From Capsulimonas corticalis (GTDB lineage: Bacteria > Armatimonadota > Armatimonadia > Armatimonadales > Capsulimonadaceae), in contig NZ_AP025739.1 in NCBI RefSeq assembly GCF_003574315.2, positions 868,001 to 932,000 of the forward strand: DNA of 64,000 bases. Direction: 5' to 3'. The position numbers and the translations under genes are program-made. This document shows positions 37,566 through 45,192 of this stretch, one piece after another (the first letter of the stretch is position 1; each line of letters opens with the position of its first letter). The notes under the pieces are model-generated. The model saw only the letters and a list, made by a program, of their open reading frames with translations. It did not search any database and had not been told where the DNA came from.

Positions 37566-38464
37566 CCCAATACCTTTGCCAGCGAAAAGAGGACGATAAA
37601 TCCCAGAACCAGAGTGATCATGCCGCTCCAGTCATGGAACGTGTGCGCGGCGTCGGCGCTGATACACTCCCCGACCACGCCGATCAGCGCAATCCGCACC
37701 GAGTTGATCGCCAAGCTCAGCGGAAGGCTGAGCAGAAAGATCCCGAAACGCTTGATCGGCGATCCATCCACCAAGTAAGCGAACGCGCCGCTAAATGTCA
37801 GCAGCGCCAGCAGCGTCTTGAAGCCCGAGCAGGGGACGTCGACGAAGAGCGAAAAGTTCTCCATCTGGATGACGTTGCCGTCCAGCTGCGTGCTGAACGT
37901 CAGCAAGTGCAGAATCTTGTTCGCCAGCACGGTCGACATCATCTGGATCCGCAGGGTGGCGTCGTTCAGCACCGGGCCAGGCAGCGGGGCCATAAACGCC
38001 AGAAACGCCAGCGGGATCGCCATCGCCCGGACAAGAGCTCCGCCAAACACCAGCCACACCGAGCTCCAGAGAATCAGCAGAAACGAAGTGGACATGACCG
38101 CCTGCATCTGGCTTTTGATCGCAAAGATCAGCAGTAGCAGGGACGGCAGCAGCACGGCGAGAGCGAAGTAGTTCGGCTTTTTTGGGACAGCCGCGATCGT
38201 ATCCCGGCGATACCAAAGCATCAGGGCGACGAAAAAGGGGATGACGGGGGCGTGCGCGTAGTAGGACTCCGGCTTGGTGAACTCATAGCCCCACCAGGAC
38301 AGCATCGGCCACGCCAGAGCGGCCAGAAGCGCGGCCGCAAAGACAAACGGAGCGACCGTACGCCAATCGACCTTGCGCCAGTCCAGCGAATTCGCGCTGG
38401 AAATTTCGCCGCTTACGGATGGCTTGATCCGAGCGTCGTCAGGTTGTTCAAAAATTGTTGACAT
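37532..38464 (-). CDS. xrt: Exosortase (EpsH/Xrt family transpeptidase)
   Basis: A 310-residue polytopic membrane protein (about eight helices) that recognises C-terminal sorting signals and is thought to cut and transfer proteins at the membrane. The catalytic triad is in place: Cys212 in VDVPCSGFK, Arg257 in NSVRIALIG and His277 in HDWSGM. It heads the exosortase-EpsI-WecG operon, an arrangement tied to exopolysaccharide biosynthesis in other phyla. A sigma-54-type promoter lies just upstream. The ATG at 38464 has no clear ribosome-binding site. Confidence 0.93.
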   Translation of the reverse strand: MSTIFEQPDDARIKPSVSGEISSANSLDWRKVDWRTVAPFVFAAALLAALAWPMLSWWGYEFTKPESYYAHAPVIPFFVALMLWYRRDTIAAVPKKPNYFALAVLLPSLLLLIFAIKSQMQAVMSTSFLLILWSSVWLVFGGALVRAMAIPLAFLAFMAPLPGPVLNDATLRIQMMSTVLANKILHLLTFSTQLDGNVIQMENFSLFVDVPCSGFKTLLALLTFSGAFAYLVDGSPIKRFGIFLLSLPLSLAINSVRIALIGVVGECISADAAHTFHDWSGMITLVLGFIVLFSLAKVLGCRKFAGWPIF

Positions 38465-38867
38465 TCCACTAGCCTATACGCAAATTCTGTGCCAAGTGTC
38501 ACAGAAAATAGCACTCTTACCAGGCAGGGACTAAAAAGCGAGGCAACGATTGCAATTTGAACTACACCGTTACCTCGCGTCAAAGTACGCTAAAACAGGT
38601 CGAGAAACTCCTCGCGCTCTTGTGGCGCGGAGCTTCGAACGAAACGATGCAGCAGCGACATCATGCACTGATTGAGACAGCAATATTCATGCCAACCACG
38701 GCCAAACGGGGCGAGCGAAAACCGAGCGATCATATTTTCCACTTTACCCGCTTCACTGAGGGAAGGCTAAATTAGTATACAGCACCTTCCCGCCAAGCGA
38801 ACACTTATATGAGCCATCTTACATTAGAGCGGCGAGAGACGTCCCGTGACGACATGAGCGTCTTCGC
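38465..38867. other. Intergenic region between the exosortase operon and the foldase gene
   Basis: About 400 bp without a credible gene. It holds the sigma-54 site (38479-38494), an inverted repeat GCGAGGCAACG/CGTTACCTCGC (38538-38548 and 38568-38578, one mismatch) in the position of an activator site, and a GGGAAGG/CCTTCCC hairpin (38760-38791) that may end the foldase transcript. A 72-codon plus-strand frame here looks spurious. Confidence 0.5.
38479..38494 (-). promoter_or_regulatory. Sigma-54 promoter of the exosortase operon
   Basis: TGGCACAGAATTTGCG on the minus strand: GG and GC separated by 10 nt, matching TGGCACRN4TTGCW at all positions but the last. The predicted start at about 38468 leaves only about 4 nt before the ATG, which is odd. 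Confidence 0.65.
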
Positions 38868-39773
38868 TTATTTGATGTCCGCGCTCTCGACATCCTGGAA
38901 ATAGGCCTCATAGCGCGTCGAATTAAACTTGGGCTTCGCTTCCTTGAACAGACGGGCGACGACCAGCGCGGCGGACGGCGCCTTTTGCAGCATCACTTGC
39001 CGCGTCACAAGATCGTGAATTTTGGAGAGCGGCGGCAGTCCGGTCGCATCGGCGGTCTTCACCTTGAATGTGACGTAGTCCTTGCCGAGCTGGATGGTTT
39101 TGACGTCGCCGGGGTTCATATGGAGCACGGCCTGGCTGATCGCATTTCGATACGGCGGCGGCAGCGTATCCATGTTGATCTGGAAGCCGTTGACGCCAAC
39201 CACATGCAGGCCCGGCTGGCGCGCGATCACATCCTCGGCCAGGCTTTGCTTGAGATCCGCTTCCGCAGTTCCGGAGTCTTGTGTATTATCGGTCACAACC
39301 ATCGTTGTCTTTACCTGGAGCGGCAAAGTGAACTGGCTTTTGTGGTTTTGGTAATAGTCCTGGATTTCCGCTTCATCGGCCGTCACGCCTTTGAGGCGAA
39401 GGTTTTCCAGGGAAATATCCGATCCAAGATCCTGTTTGAAGGTCGCATACTTGACAGGGTCCGCGGCTTGATCGGGCACCAACTGGGGGGTGCTTCGCCG
39501 CATCTCGTTGATCCGGGCGTCCACCTGGTCCGGCTTCGACGAAACGCCCGCGCGCTTCGCCGCCTGATCCACTAACATTGCGTAGACCATCTTGTTGAGC
39601 ACGGGTTTGCCGGCCTGATACTCCAAAGCATCCTGATAGTCCTTTTTGGTAATCGATTCGCCATTGAAGGTGACGATTGGCCGGGACGTGGAGTAACGGG
39701 AGTAAAGAATCCCATTAAAGATGAGAGAAACGATGAGAATAACGGCAAGAATGCCTGTCAGGTACTGCTTCAT
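38868..39773 (-). CDS. SurA/PrsA/EpsD-like peptidyl-prolyl isomerase foldase
   Basis: A 301-residue envelope chaperone. One N-terminal TM (about 5-24, LTGILAVILIVSLIFNGIL) anchors it outside the membrane. The helical SurA-N-like region (30-125, VTFNGESITKKDYQDAL) is followed by a parvulin-like segment with TADEAEIQDYYQNHKSQF and then a domain ending LGKDYVTFKVKTA. Parvulin catalytic residues are poorly conserved, so chaperone activity may dominate. EpsD-type PPIases are regular members of exosortase/EPS loci. It stands alone, with about 154 bp upstream. Confidence 0.8.
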   Translation of the reverse strand: MKQYLTGILAVILIVSLIFNGILYSRYSTSRPIVTFNGESITKKDYQDALEYQAGKPVLNKMVYAMLVDQAAKRAGVSSKPDQVDARINEMRRSTPQLVPDQAADPVKYATFKQDLGSDISLENLRLKGVTADEAEIQDYYQNHKSQFTLPLQVKTTMVVTDNTQDSGTAEADLKQSLAEDVIARQPGLHVVGVNGFQINMDTLPPPYRNAISQAVLHMNPGDVKTIQLGKDYVTFKVKTADATGLPPLSKIHDLVTRQVMLQKAPSAALVVARLFKEAKPKFNSTRYEAYFQDVESADIK

Positions 39774-39848
39774 TGAAGGATTTAACCTACCCTTGTGATT
39801 GAAATGATCCCATGCGGAGTCTCAACACAGCGATGATGGAGACATCCT

Positions 39849-39864
39849 TGCATGACAAATACCA
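39849..39864 (-). promoter_or_regulatory. Weak sigma-54-like site upstream of the foldase gene
   Basis: TGGTATTTGTCATGCA keeps the GG-N10-GC spacing but differs at four conserved positions. It is listed because it lies at a similar distance from its gene as the better sites. Confidence 0.25.
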
Positions 39865-39927
39865 CGGGATCACTTGCCTAGTAAGAGAATACCACAGAAC
39901 GGTCGTGCGTTCTTATTGTATTCTCCA

Positions 39928-41052
39928 TCAATTCGTTTCCGTACGGTGAGAAGCGCCCGCCAGGGCTCCTTCGGATTGTGACTGCGCGGCGGCGCCGTCA
40001 TGCAGCGCGCCCGCGATCCCATCCGCCCAGCGGTCGAGCGTGGCGTTGTCCTCCAGCCAGCGCCGCCCCGCCTGCGCCAGACGACTACGCAGAGCGTCGT
40101 CCTCCCGCAAGCGCGTGATCGCTTCGCGCCACCCCGCGACATCGCCCGGCGCGACATACAATCCCGTTTCCCCGTCGATCAAGACATCCGTTTGACCGGT
40201 CGTACGCGTAGCGATGACGGCCTTGCCCATCGCCATCGCTTCCAGGATCGTGGTGACCCCCGCCTGGAAATCGTTCTCGTAGAGAGGCACGACGACGAAC
40301 TGCGACTGTCCGTAAAGCGTGCGCAAGTCGCCGTACTCATAACGGCGGGCGTCGACATTGGGCGGCAGAGTGCGATTCTCTGTCTCGTTCTGGTGCTTGG
40401 ACCAGGGCGAGGACGCCGCCAGCTTCACCGAAAGATCGGGCATCGTGGAGACGGCCTCAATGAGCGTCGGGTAATCCCGCCACTCCAAACCCGCCGAGCT
40501 GATTTGATTTTCGATCACCGGAATATTTGAAAGCGGGCGATAGAACCGGTCGTCCGCGTGGAACGGGATCAAGCGCAGCGCGGCCCCAGGAACCCCGAGC
40601 GTCTGACGCGCAAAATCGTACTGCGTCTGCGCGTAGAGAAAGATCCGGTCGATCTGTTGATGCGCCTTGATGGAAGTAAAGAAAAGGCGTTTCTTCCCGG
40701 TGGACAGGCGATGACCGATCGTCACATGCCAGGGGCGCCGCGAGACGGTTTTGAAAAGCAAGGCAAGCGGGATCGCGAGGTTTTCGCCGTTGGTAAAGAC
40801 GGCGTCGTACGCCGCGCGCCGCACGAACCCCGCCATCGCCATTCCGGCGTCGCGCCCCGCTTTACGCGCGGACTTCACGAGGGTGTTCGTGTCCGCGTCG
40901 AGTGCGGCGTAATCGTATAGGTCCACCTGGTCGCCCAGCGCTTCCAGCCGGTCGGCCAGGGCGTAGTAATCCATCTTCGGATGGCGGTCCGCCGCAACCG
41001 CTTCGTCTGTTTGCGTCTTCAAAACGCTGGGAATCAGTAAAAGAATTTTCAT
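39928..41052 (-). CDS. Glycosyltransferase, family 4 (GT-B)
   Basis: A 374-residue cytoplasmic sugar transferase for EPS repeat-unit assembly. The C-terminal Rossmann half holds the GT4 donor-binding run: VVPLYENDFQAGVTTILEAMAMGKAVIATRT is the E-x7-E region (about residues 255-285), followed by GETGLYVAPGDVAGWREAI. The N-terminal half is divergent (MDYYALADRLEALGDQVDLYDY). It lies 4 bp downstream of the next GT4 gene, so the two form an operon. Donor and acceptor are unknown. Confidence 0.85.
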   Translation of the reverse strand: MKILLLIPSVLKTQTDEAVAADRHPKMDYYALADRLEALGDQVDLYDYAALDADTNTLVKSARKAGRDAGMAMAGFVRRAAYDAVFTNGENLAIPLALLFKTVSRRPWHVTIGHRLSTGKKRLFFTSIKAHQQIDRIFLYAQTQYDFARQTLGVPGAALRLIPFHADDRFYRPLSNIPVIENQISSAGLEWRDYPTLIEAVSTMPDLSVKLAASSPWSKHQNETENRTLPPNVDARRYEYGDLRTLYGQSQFVVVPLYENDFQAGVTTILEAMAMGKAVIATRTTGQTDVLIDGETGLYVAPGDVAGWREAITRLREDDALRSRLAQAGRRWLEDNATLDRWADGIAGALHDGAAAQSQSEGALAGASHRTETN

Positions 41053-41056
41053 GCGC

Positions 41057-42151
41057 TCAAGCCGCCGGGCGGGCGACCCCTTTCACCACATCCACCAGTT
41101 TTCGATAATTCGTAGCCGCGTCAAAACGCGCCAGCGCGGACTCTCTGGCGCGGCGGCTCATCGCCGCGCGCCGGTCATGATCCGTCGCCAGCTCCGCGAT
41201 CGCCTTCGCCAGCGCGTCGGGATCGTCCGGCGGCACGATCAAGCCCGTTTCGCCGTGACGCACCGCCTCGGCAAGAGCGCCCACATCCGTGGCGATCACC
41301 GGCAGGCCGGCGGCCAGGGCCTCCATCACGGCCAGAGGCAGGCAGTCGCCGCGCGATGGGAACACAAAAAGGTCCGCCTCCGCGAAGCGCTCCAGCAGTT
41401 CGGGCGTGTTCGGCTTGACCCCGCGATAGACATCGACGCCCTCGACGCCATCCCCTACCCCTTCGGTGATCGTGACGATCTTCAGACGCGCGTTGACGCC
41501 GGCGGGCAGTCGCTTGAACGCTTCGAGCAGCGTGTCGCCGCCCTTTCGCGGGAAGTCCCCGCCGACAAACAGCAGATTGATCGGGCGGCCTTCCGCCGGC
41601 GGCCGCTGCGGGAAATCCCAGCGCGCCGTGTCGATCCCCGGCGGAATCACCGTGATCTTGTCCGCCGGCACCCCGTAATCTTTGACGAGCGATTGCTTCG
41701 CCCATTCGGACCAGGTCACCAGCGCCCGCGCCGCATGAAACGCCCGTTCATTGAGCTGCTTTTTGAGCGCCTCCACGCGCGAATTGCCGCTGGGGACATG
41801 CCCGTAGAACGCGCCGAGCACGTCGTACTGCAGCGGGGTCGCATCGAGAGACACGACGGACGGCGCACGGCGCATCAGGGATTCCGAAAAGAGCGACGTC
41901 ACCTGAGTGTGGAACAAGATCGCATCGATCCTGCCGATATGGGGCCGCAGCCCGAGCAGGGCGCCGAGCGAGGCGCGCGCCGACCAGTTGGACTTGATAA
42001 ACGGCAGCTTCGCCCACCAGCCGGGCGTGTCGTGATAGGGCAAGTCAATATAGATCGGCGTTACGTCGGCGTCATCCGTCAAGACAGTTTTGAGGTTTTG
42101 CGCGTGCGTAACATGGCCGAGAGAGTATTCGAGAGCAAATGCAAGGTTCAT
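41057..42151 (-). CDS. Glycosyltransferase, family 4 (GT-B)
   Basis: A 364-residue GT4 enzyme. The conserved C-terminal motif is LFVFPSRGDCLPLAVMEALAAG (about 265-290), then GETGLIVPPDDPDALAKAI. FVGGDFPRKGGDTLLEAF marks the start of the donor domain. The similarity to the GT4 at 52840-53916 is high in this region (both have RGDC in place of the usual EGFG), so they are probably paralogues. I choose the start MNLAFALEYS; the frame is open further upstream to 42262 without a ribosome-binding site. Confidence 0.88.
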   Translation of the reverse strand: MNLAFALEYSLGHVTHAQNLKTVLTDDADVTPIYIDLPYHDTPGWWAKLPFIKSNWSARASLGALLGLRPHIGRIDAILFHTQVTSLFSESLMRRAPSVVSLDATPLQYDVLGAFYGHVPSGNSRVEALKKQLNERAFHAARALVTWSEWAKQSLVKDYGVPADKITVIPPGIDTARWDFPQRPPAEGRPINLLFVGGDFPRKGGDTLLEAFKRLPAGVNARLKIVTITEGVGDGVEGVDVYRGVKPNTPELLERFAEADLFVFPSRGDCLPLAVMEALAAGLPVIATDVGALAEAVRHGETGLIVPPDDPDALAKAIAELATDHDRRAAMSRRARESALARFDAATNYRKLVDVVKGVARPAA

Positions 42152-42196
42152 AAAAGGCAGTCGGTGGGCGGCGGGAGCAGTGTTCGCGACGCCTTC

Positions 42197-42202
42197 ATTA
42201 TA
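42197..42202 (-). promoter_or_regulatory. TATAAT -10 box ahead of the GT4 pair
   Basis: Perfect TATAAT 46 nt before the GT4 start, with a poor -35. It could be a second promoter beside the sigma-54 site at 42258-42273. Confidence 0.35.
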
Positions 42203-42257
42203 GCGCACGCATGCAGGATTTCCGAGGGACGGCAGGCGGCCCTTACAGTGATTTCTC

Positions 42258-42273
42258 TGCAAGACTCATGCCA
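42258..42273 (-). promoter_or_regulatory. Sigma-54 promoter of the GT4-GT4 operon
   Basis: TGGCATGAGTCTTGCA, flanked upstream by CTCT; GG-N10-GC spacing and one mismatch to TGGCACRN4TTGCW. The predicted start at about 42247 gives a leader of about 96 nt. Confidence 0.65.
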
Positions 42274-42305
42274 AGAGCCTTGGGATTCCCCCATAAAGCC
42301 GCAGA

Positions 42306-42333
42306 GCCGCCGGACGCAGATGCATCCGGCGGC
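42306..42333 (-). terminator. Terminator of the Fn3-protein gene
   Basis: Perfect 9-bp stem GCCGCCGGA/TCCGGCGGC with a 10-nt loop, 48 bp past the stop codon and just before the next sigma-54 promoter. Confidence 0.6.
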
Positions 42334-42381
42334 CATTTTGTTCATCGCATCGCATGACGGCGATGAGATCGCGGGGCGAAT

Positions 42382-44949
42382 TTAGCCAGGGAACGCGGGC
42401 AGCACTTCGAAGCCCATGTTGTCCCAGTGGCGCTCATCCGACCACGGCCGATGGTTGTACCAGTACGCGTTCGTCGGGTTGTACATCACCTGCTCGGGAC
42501 GATCGTTCCCGGTGTGGTAGAGCTGGTGCAGGAAGTACGGCTGCAGATTGCTGAAGGGCAGCGGCGTCGCCAGATCGTCGTCCTTGACCACCACGCCCGC
42601 CTCCACGAGACGGTAGTGCGTTTGCGAGAGGTAGAGATCGAAGCTGTGCCGCTTGTCCAGATCTTGCTGCGTGCCGTTGAACAGCGGCTTGCCATCCCAC
42701 GTGACGCGCTTTACCAGGCCGCTCCGGTCGTTGCCGGGATTGTAGCTGGTGTCCACCAGGTTCGTCATGTCGCCGTTCAGGAACTCCTCGGCGCGATGGA
42801 AGTCGGGCTTGATCTCCCAGCGGAACATGTTGCCGCTGGCCGTCGGCCAGAGGCCGCCGTCAAGCTTCGCCGGGTGGATCAGCGGATCGCCCACCGGGCA
42901 GATCACCACGTCACACCAGCGCCGGCTGTCGAAGTGGGCGTCCACTTCAAACGTCAGATGCAAAACGCGGCCGTTGGAGATATCCGCGGTGGCTTTCGGC
43001 ATCATCGCGATCGTCGCGTTGTTGTTATGGATCGGAATGTTGCTGTGAGGCGTGCCTCCATCAAAAAGCGTATCCATAAAGTGATTGCCCATCACGAAGA
43101 TCTTGGTGTTATCCATATCTCCCCAATAGTTGCGGATCACCCACTTGTTGTTCGAGAACTCGCGGACATAGACGTTCGAGTTGCTCGCGGCCACCGGGTT
43201 GTTCGAGTTCGCGGCGGCGACCACGGGATCGATGGAATCCGCCTGGACGAACGGCTGGGACGAGCGGAAGTTATCGAAGAACGCCTGAGCCCCGGTTAGA
43301 GACTTCGCGACGCAATTGACATGGAACTGCGCGGAGCGCGCGATGACGTTCGGGACATCCGAAGGATCGCCCTGGCCGTTGATCGCGACGGACATCGATC
43401 CGTCCATCTGCATCGCTCCCGGTCCCGCCGCGCCGTCCATGGTCTGGAACGGTCCGAACTTGTCCACCGCTTCGACGACCAGGTCGGCGCCGGTGGCGGG
43501 ATTGAGGCCGTTCATTTCGATGCTGAGGCTGCCGCCGCTGTATTTCATGCTCTTGGGCGAAGCCGTGCTGTACACCCGATAGTCCACCGCGCCCGGCACG
43601 GGCGCAAACGTCACGAGAGCGCTGTCGTCGTCCGCGGTGACTTGCGTGACGCTGACTGTTCCCAGCGTCGTCACAGGAGCGGATGTAGGTACGGAGACAC
43701 TGACCGGAGCCGTGGCGTCGCTTTCAATCGGAGTCATCCAGGAGACGTTGCAGCTGGAAACGGCGTAGGTGTGCGTTTCGCCGGCATGAACGTAGCGGTC
43801 GAAGTAGTTCAGTCCCCACACGCCCTCCGCGATTTTCACGCCGTCTCGGTAGATGTTGTAGGTCGCGACATGCGATGAACCTTCCCAGACGAGATGGACG
43901 CGCGGCTGCGAGACGTTCCACTCCAGCGTTCCCGCCAGGCTGTCCGGGGCTCCCGGAGCCGGGGGCATCCAGGTCGGCTGCGACAACGGGTTATTGCTTC
44001 CGCTTCCCGTCGCGATGGCGCTCGGAAGGCTTTCCATGCCCATGCCGTCCACGGCGGTGACGGTATAAGGGGTTCCGCACCAGTAAACATCCGTCGGAAC
44101 GGTGTAGTATGTGCCCTGGATGCCGCTGGCGATGCGCTTTCCATATTGGTAGACATTGTACGAGGCGGCTCCGTCGACGGGAGTCCACGCCAGCGAATCC
44201 GTGGAGCCCATTGCCCATGTTCCAAGCGTCGACAAGTTGGTCGGCGGCAAAAGCGTCATCGGCATCACTTTCGTGCCGGCGGGCGCTTTCGGAGCGACCG
44301 CCTTAACGGCGGCGGAGGGCGCGCTGCTGGCCAGCGTTCCAACCGCAACCACCGTATAGCTGTACTGAGCTCCACTCAGAAGCGCCATATCGGTATATGC
44401 CAGCGTGGTCACGCCCGGCTTCAGCAAATATCCATTTCGATACAGGTCATACTTGACGGCGTTCGGGCTCGCGCTCCACGACAGGTTGATATGCGCCATG
44501 GCCATGCCGCCGCAAACAGCGCAGCTAGCTGTCCATTGCGGCAATGCCTTCAATGACTTTGGGGCCGCCGGGACGAGAACAAGGATCGATTGCGTCACGG
44601 ACGGGCTCGTCTCCACGCCGCTGATAATCGCCGTCACATAGTATGTATATTTGCTTCCCGCCTTGACCGTGCTGTCCAAATAGGTCGTTGTCGTCGCCGT
44701 CGCGAGCTTCACTCCATTGCGATACACCTGATAAGTTTTGGCGCCGCTGACAGCTTTCCAGTCCAGCCGAGAGGAAACGGCGGCTCCGTTCGTCTCCAGA
44801 GTCACCAGCAGCGCGGACGGACCGGGCGCCGCTGCGCTGGCCTTAACCACGCCAGTCGCCGACGTATTTGCCGTCGCCGCATGGGCGGCCGGCATGTGCG
44901 TCGAACCATATAGGATCCCTGCAAGAAGCAGGGCCTTTCGTAATCTCAT
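42382..44949 (-). CDS. Secreted Fn3-repeat protein with a C-terminal domain of unknown function
   Basis: An 855-residue exported protein with a signal peptide at about 1-24 (HAATAN). About five fibronectin-III-like repeats follow (about 40-125, 130-215, 225-310, 330-425, 430-515). They share patterns such as LDWKAVSGAKTYQVYRNG, LSWSASPNAVKYDLYRNG and LVWEGSSHVATYNIYRDG. Residues about 540-855 form a Trp/His/Asp-rich domain (RNYWGDMDNTKIFVMG, HFDSRRWCDVVICP, YWYNHRPWSDERHWDN) that I do not recognise; it may be a beta-sandwich that binds or acts on polysaccharide. GGAGA precedes the ATG. It lies inside the EPS locus as its own unit. Confidence 0.78.
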   Translation of the reverse strand: MRLRKALLLAGILYGSTHMPAAHAATANTSATGVVKASAAAPGPSALLVTLETNGAAVSSRLDWKAVSGAKTYQVYRNGVKLATATTTTYLDSTVKAGSKYTYYVTAIISGVETSPSVTQSILVLVPAAPKSLKALPQWTASCAVCGGMAMAHINLSWSASPNAVKYDLYRNGYLLKPGVTTLAYTDMALLSGAQYSYTVVAVGTLASSAPSAAVKAVAPKAPAGTKVMPMTLLPPTNLSTLGTWAMGSTDSLAWTPVDGAASYNVYQYGKRIASGIQGTYYTVPTDVYWCGTPYTVTAVDGMGMESLPSAIATGSGSNNPLSQPTWMPPAPGAPDSLAGTLEWNVSQPRVHLVWEGSSHVATYNIYRDGVKIAEGVWGLNYFDRYVHAGETHTYAVSSCNVSWMTPIESDATAPVSVSVPTSAPVTTLGTVSVTQVTADDDSALVTFAPVPGAVDYRVYSTASPKSMKYSGGSLSIEMNGLNPATGADLVVEAVDKFGPFQTMDGAAGPGAMQMDGSMSVAINGQGDPSDVPNVIARSAQFHVNCVAKSLTGAQAFFDNFRSSQPFVQADSIDPVVAAANSNNPVAASNSNVYVREFSNNKWVIRNYWGDMDNTKIFVMGNHFMDTLFDGGTPHSNIPIHNNNATIAMMPKATADISNGRVLHLTFEVDAHFDSRRWCDVVICPVGDPLIHPAKLDGGLWPTASGNMFRWEIKPDFHRAEEFLNGDMTNLVDTSYNPGNDRSGLVKRVTWDGKPLFNGTQQDLDKRHSFDLYLSQTHYRLVEAGVVVKDDDLATPLPFSNLQPYFLHQLYHTGNDRPEQVMYNPTNAYWYNHRPWSDERHWDNMGFEVLPAFPG

Positions 44950-45001
44950 TGATATCTCCAGCGTCTTGTCTCCAAGGCGCGATTGTTGCGTTATTTTTCA
45001 G

Positions 45002-45150
45002 GGAGGCGGTGGTGAAACCGCTTCCAAAAATAATTGTCGGCAGCAACAATTGGAATATCAATGACCGGAGGGATAATCAGGTAGTCATGCGAGGGTTATT
45101 GAGGCGAACGGAAGTTTACGGCGCAGTGACAGATTGTCACTGCGCTTTTC
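45002..45150 (+). other. Structured plus-strand segment ending in a terminator-like hairpin
   Basis: Two hairpins, GGAGGCGGT/ACCGCTTCC (45002-45025) and AATTGT/ACAATT (45032-45051), precede a perfect 11-bp stem GCGCAGTGACA/TGTCACTGCGC (45121-45145) followed by TTTTC on the plus strand. No plus-strand gene is present. It could be a small RNA, or the last hairpin may simply end the acyltransferase transcript from the other strand. Confidence 0.35.
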
Positions 45151-45192
45151 TGATGGAGAAGAGACGCAAATCGATCGGAGACGGCGCTCAGA

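Noticed and set aside
38557-38775. 72-codon plus-strand frame in the spacer upstream of the exosortase operon
   Set aside because: No ribosome-binding site, composition unlike its neighbours, and it overlaps an inverted repeat beside the sigma-54 promoter. Regulatory DNA is the simpler reading.
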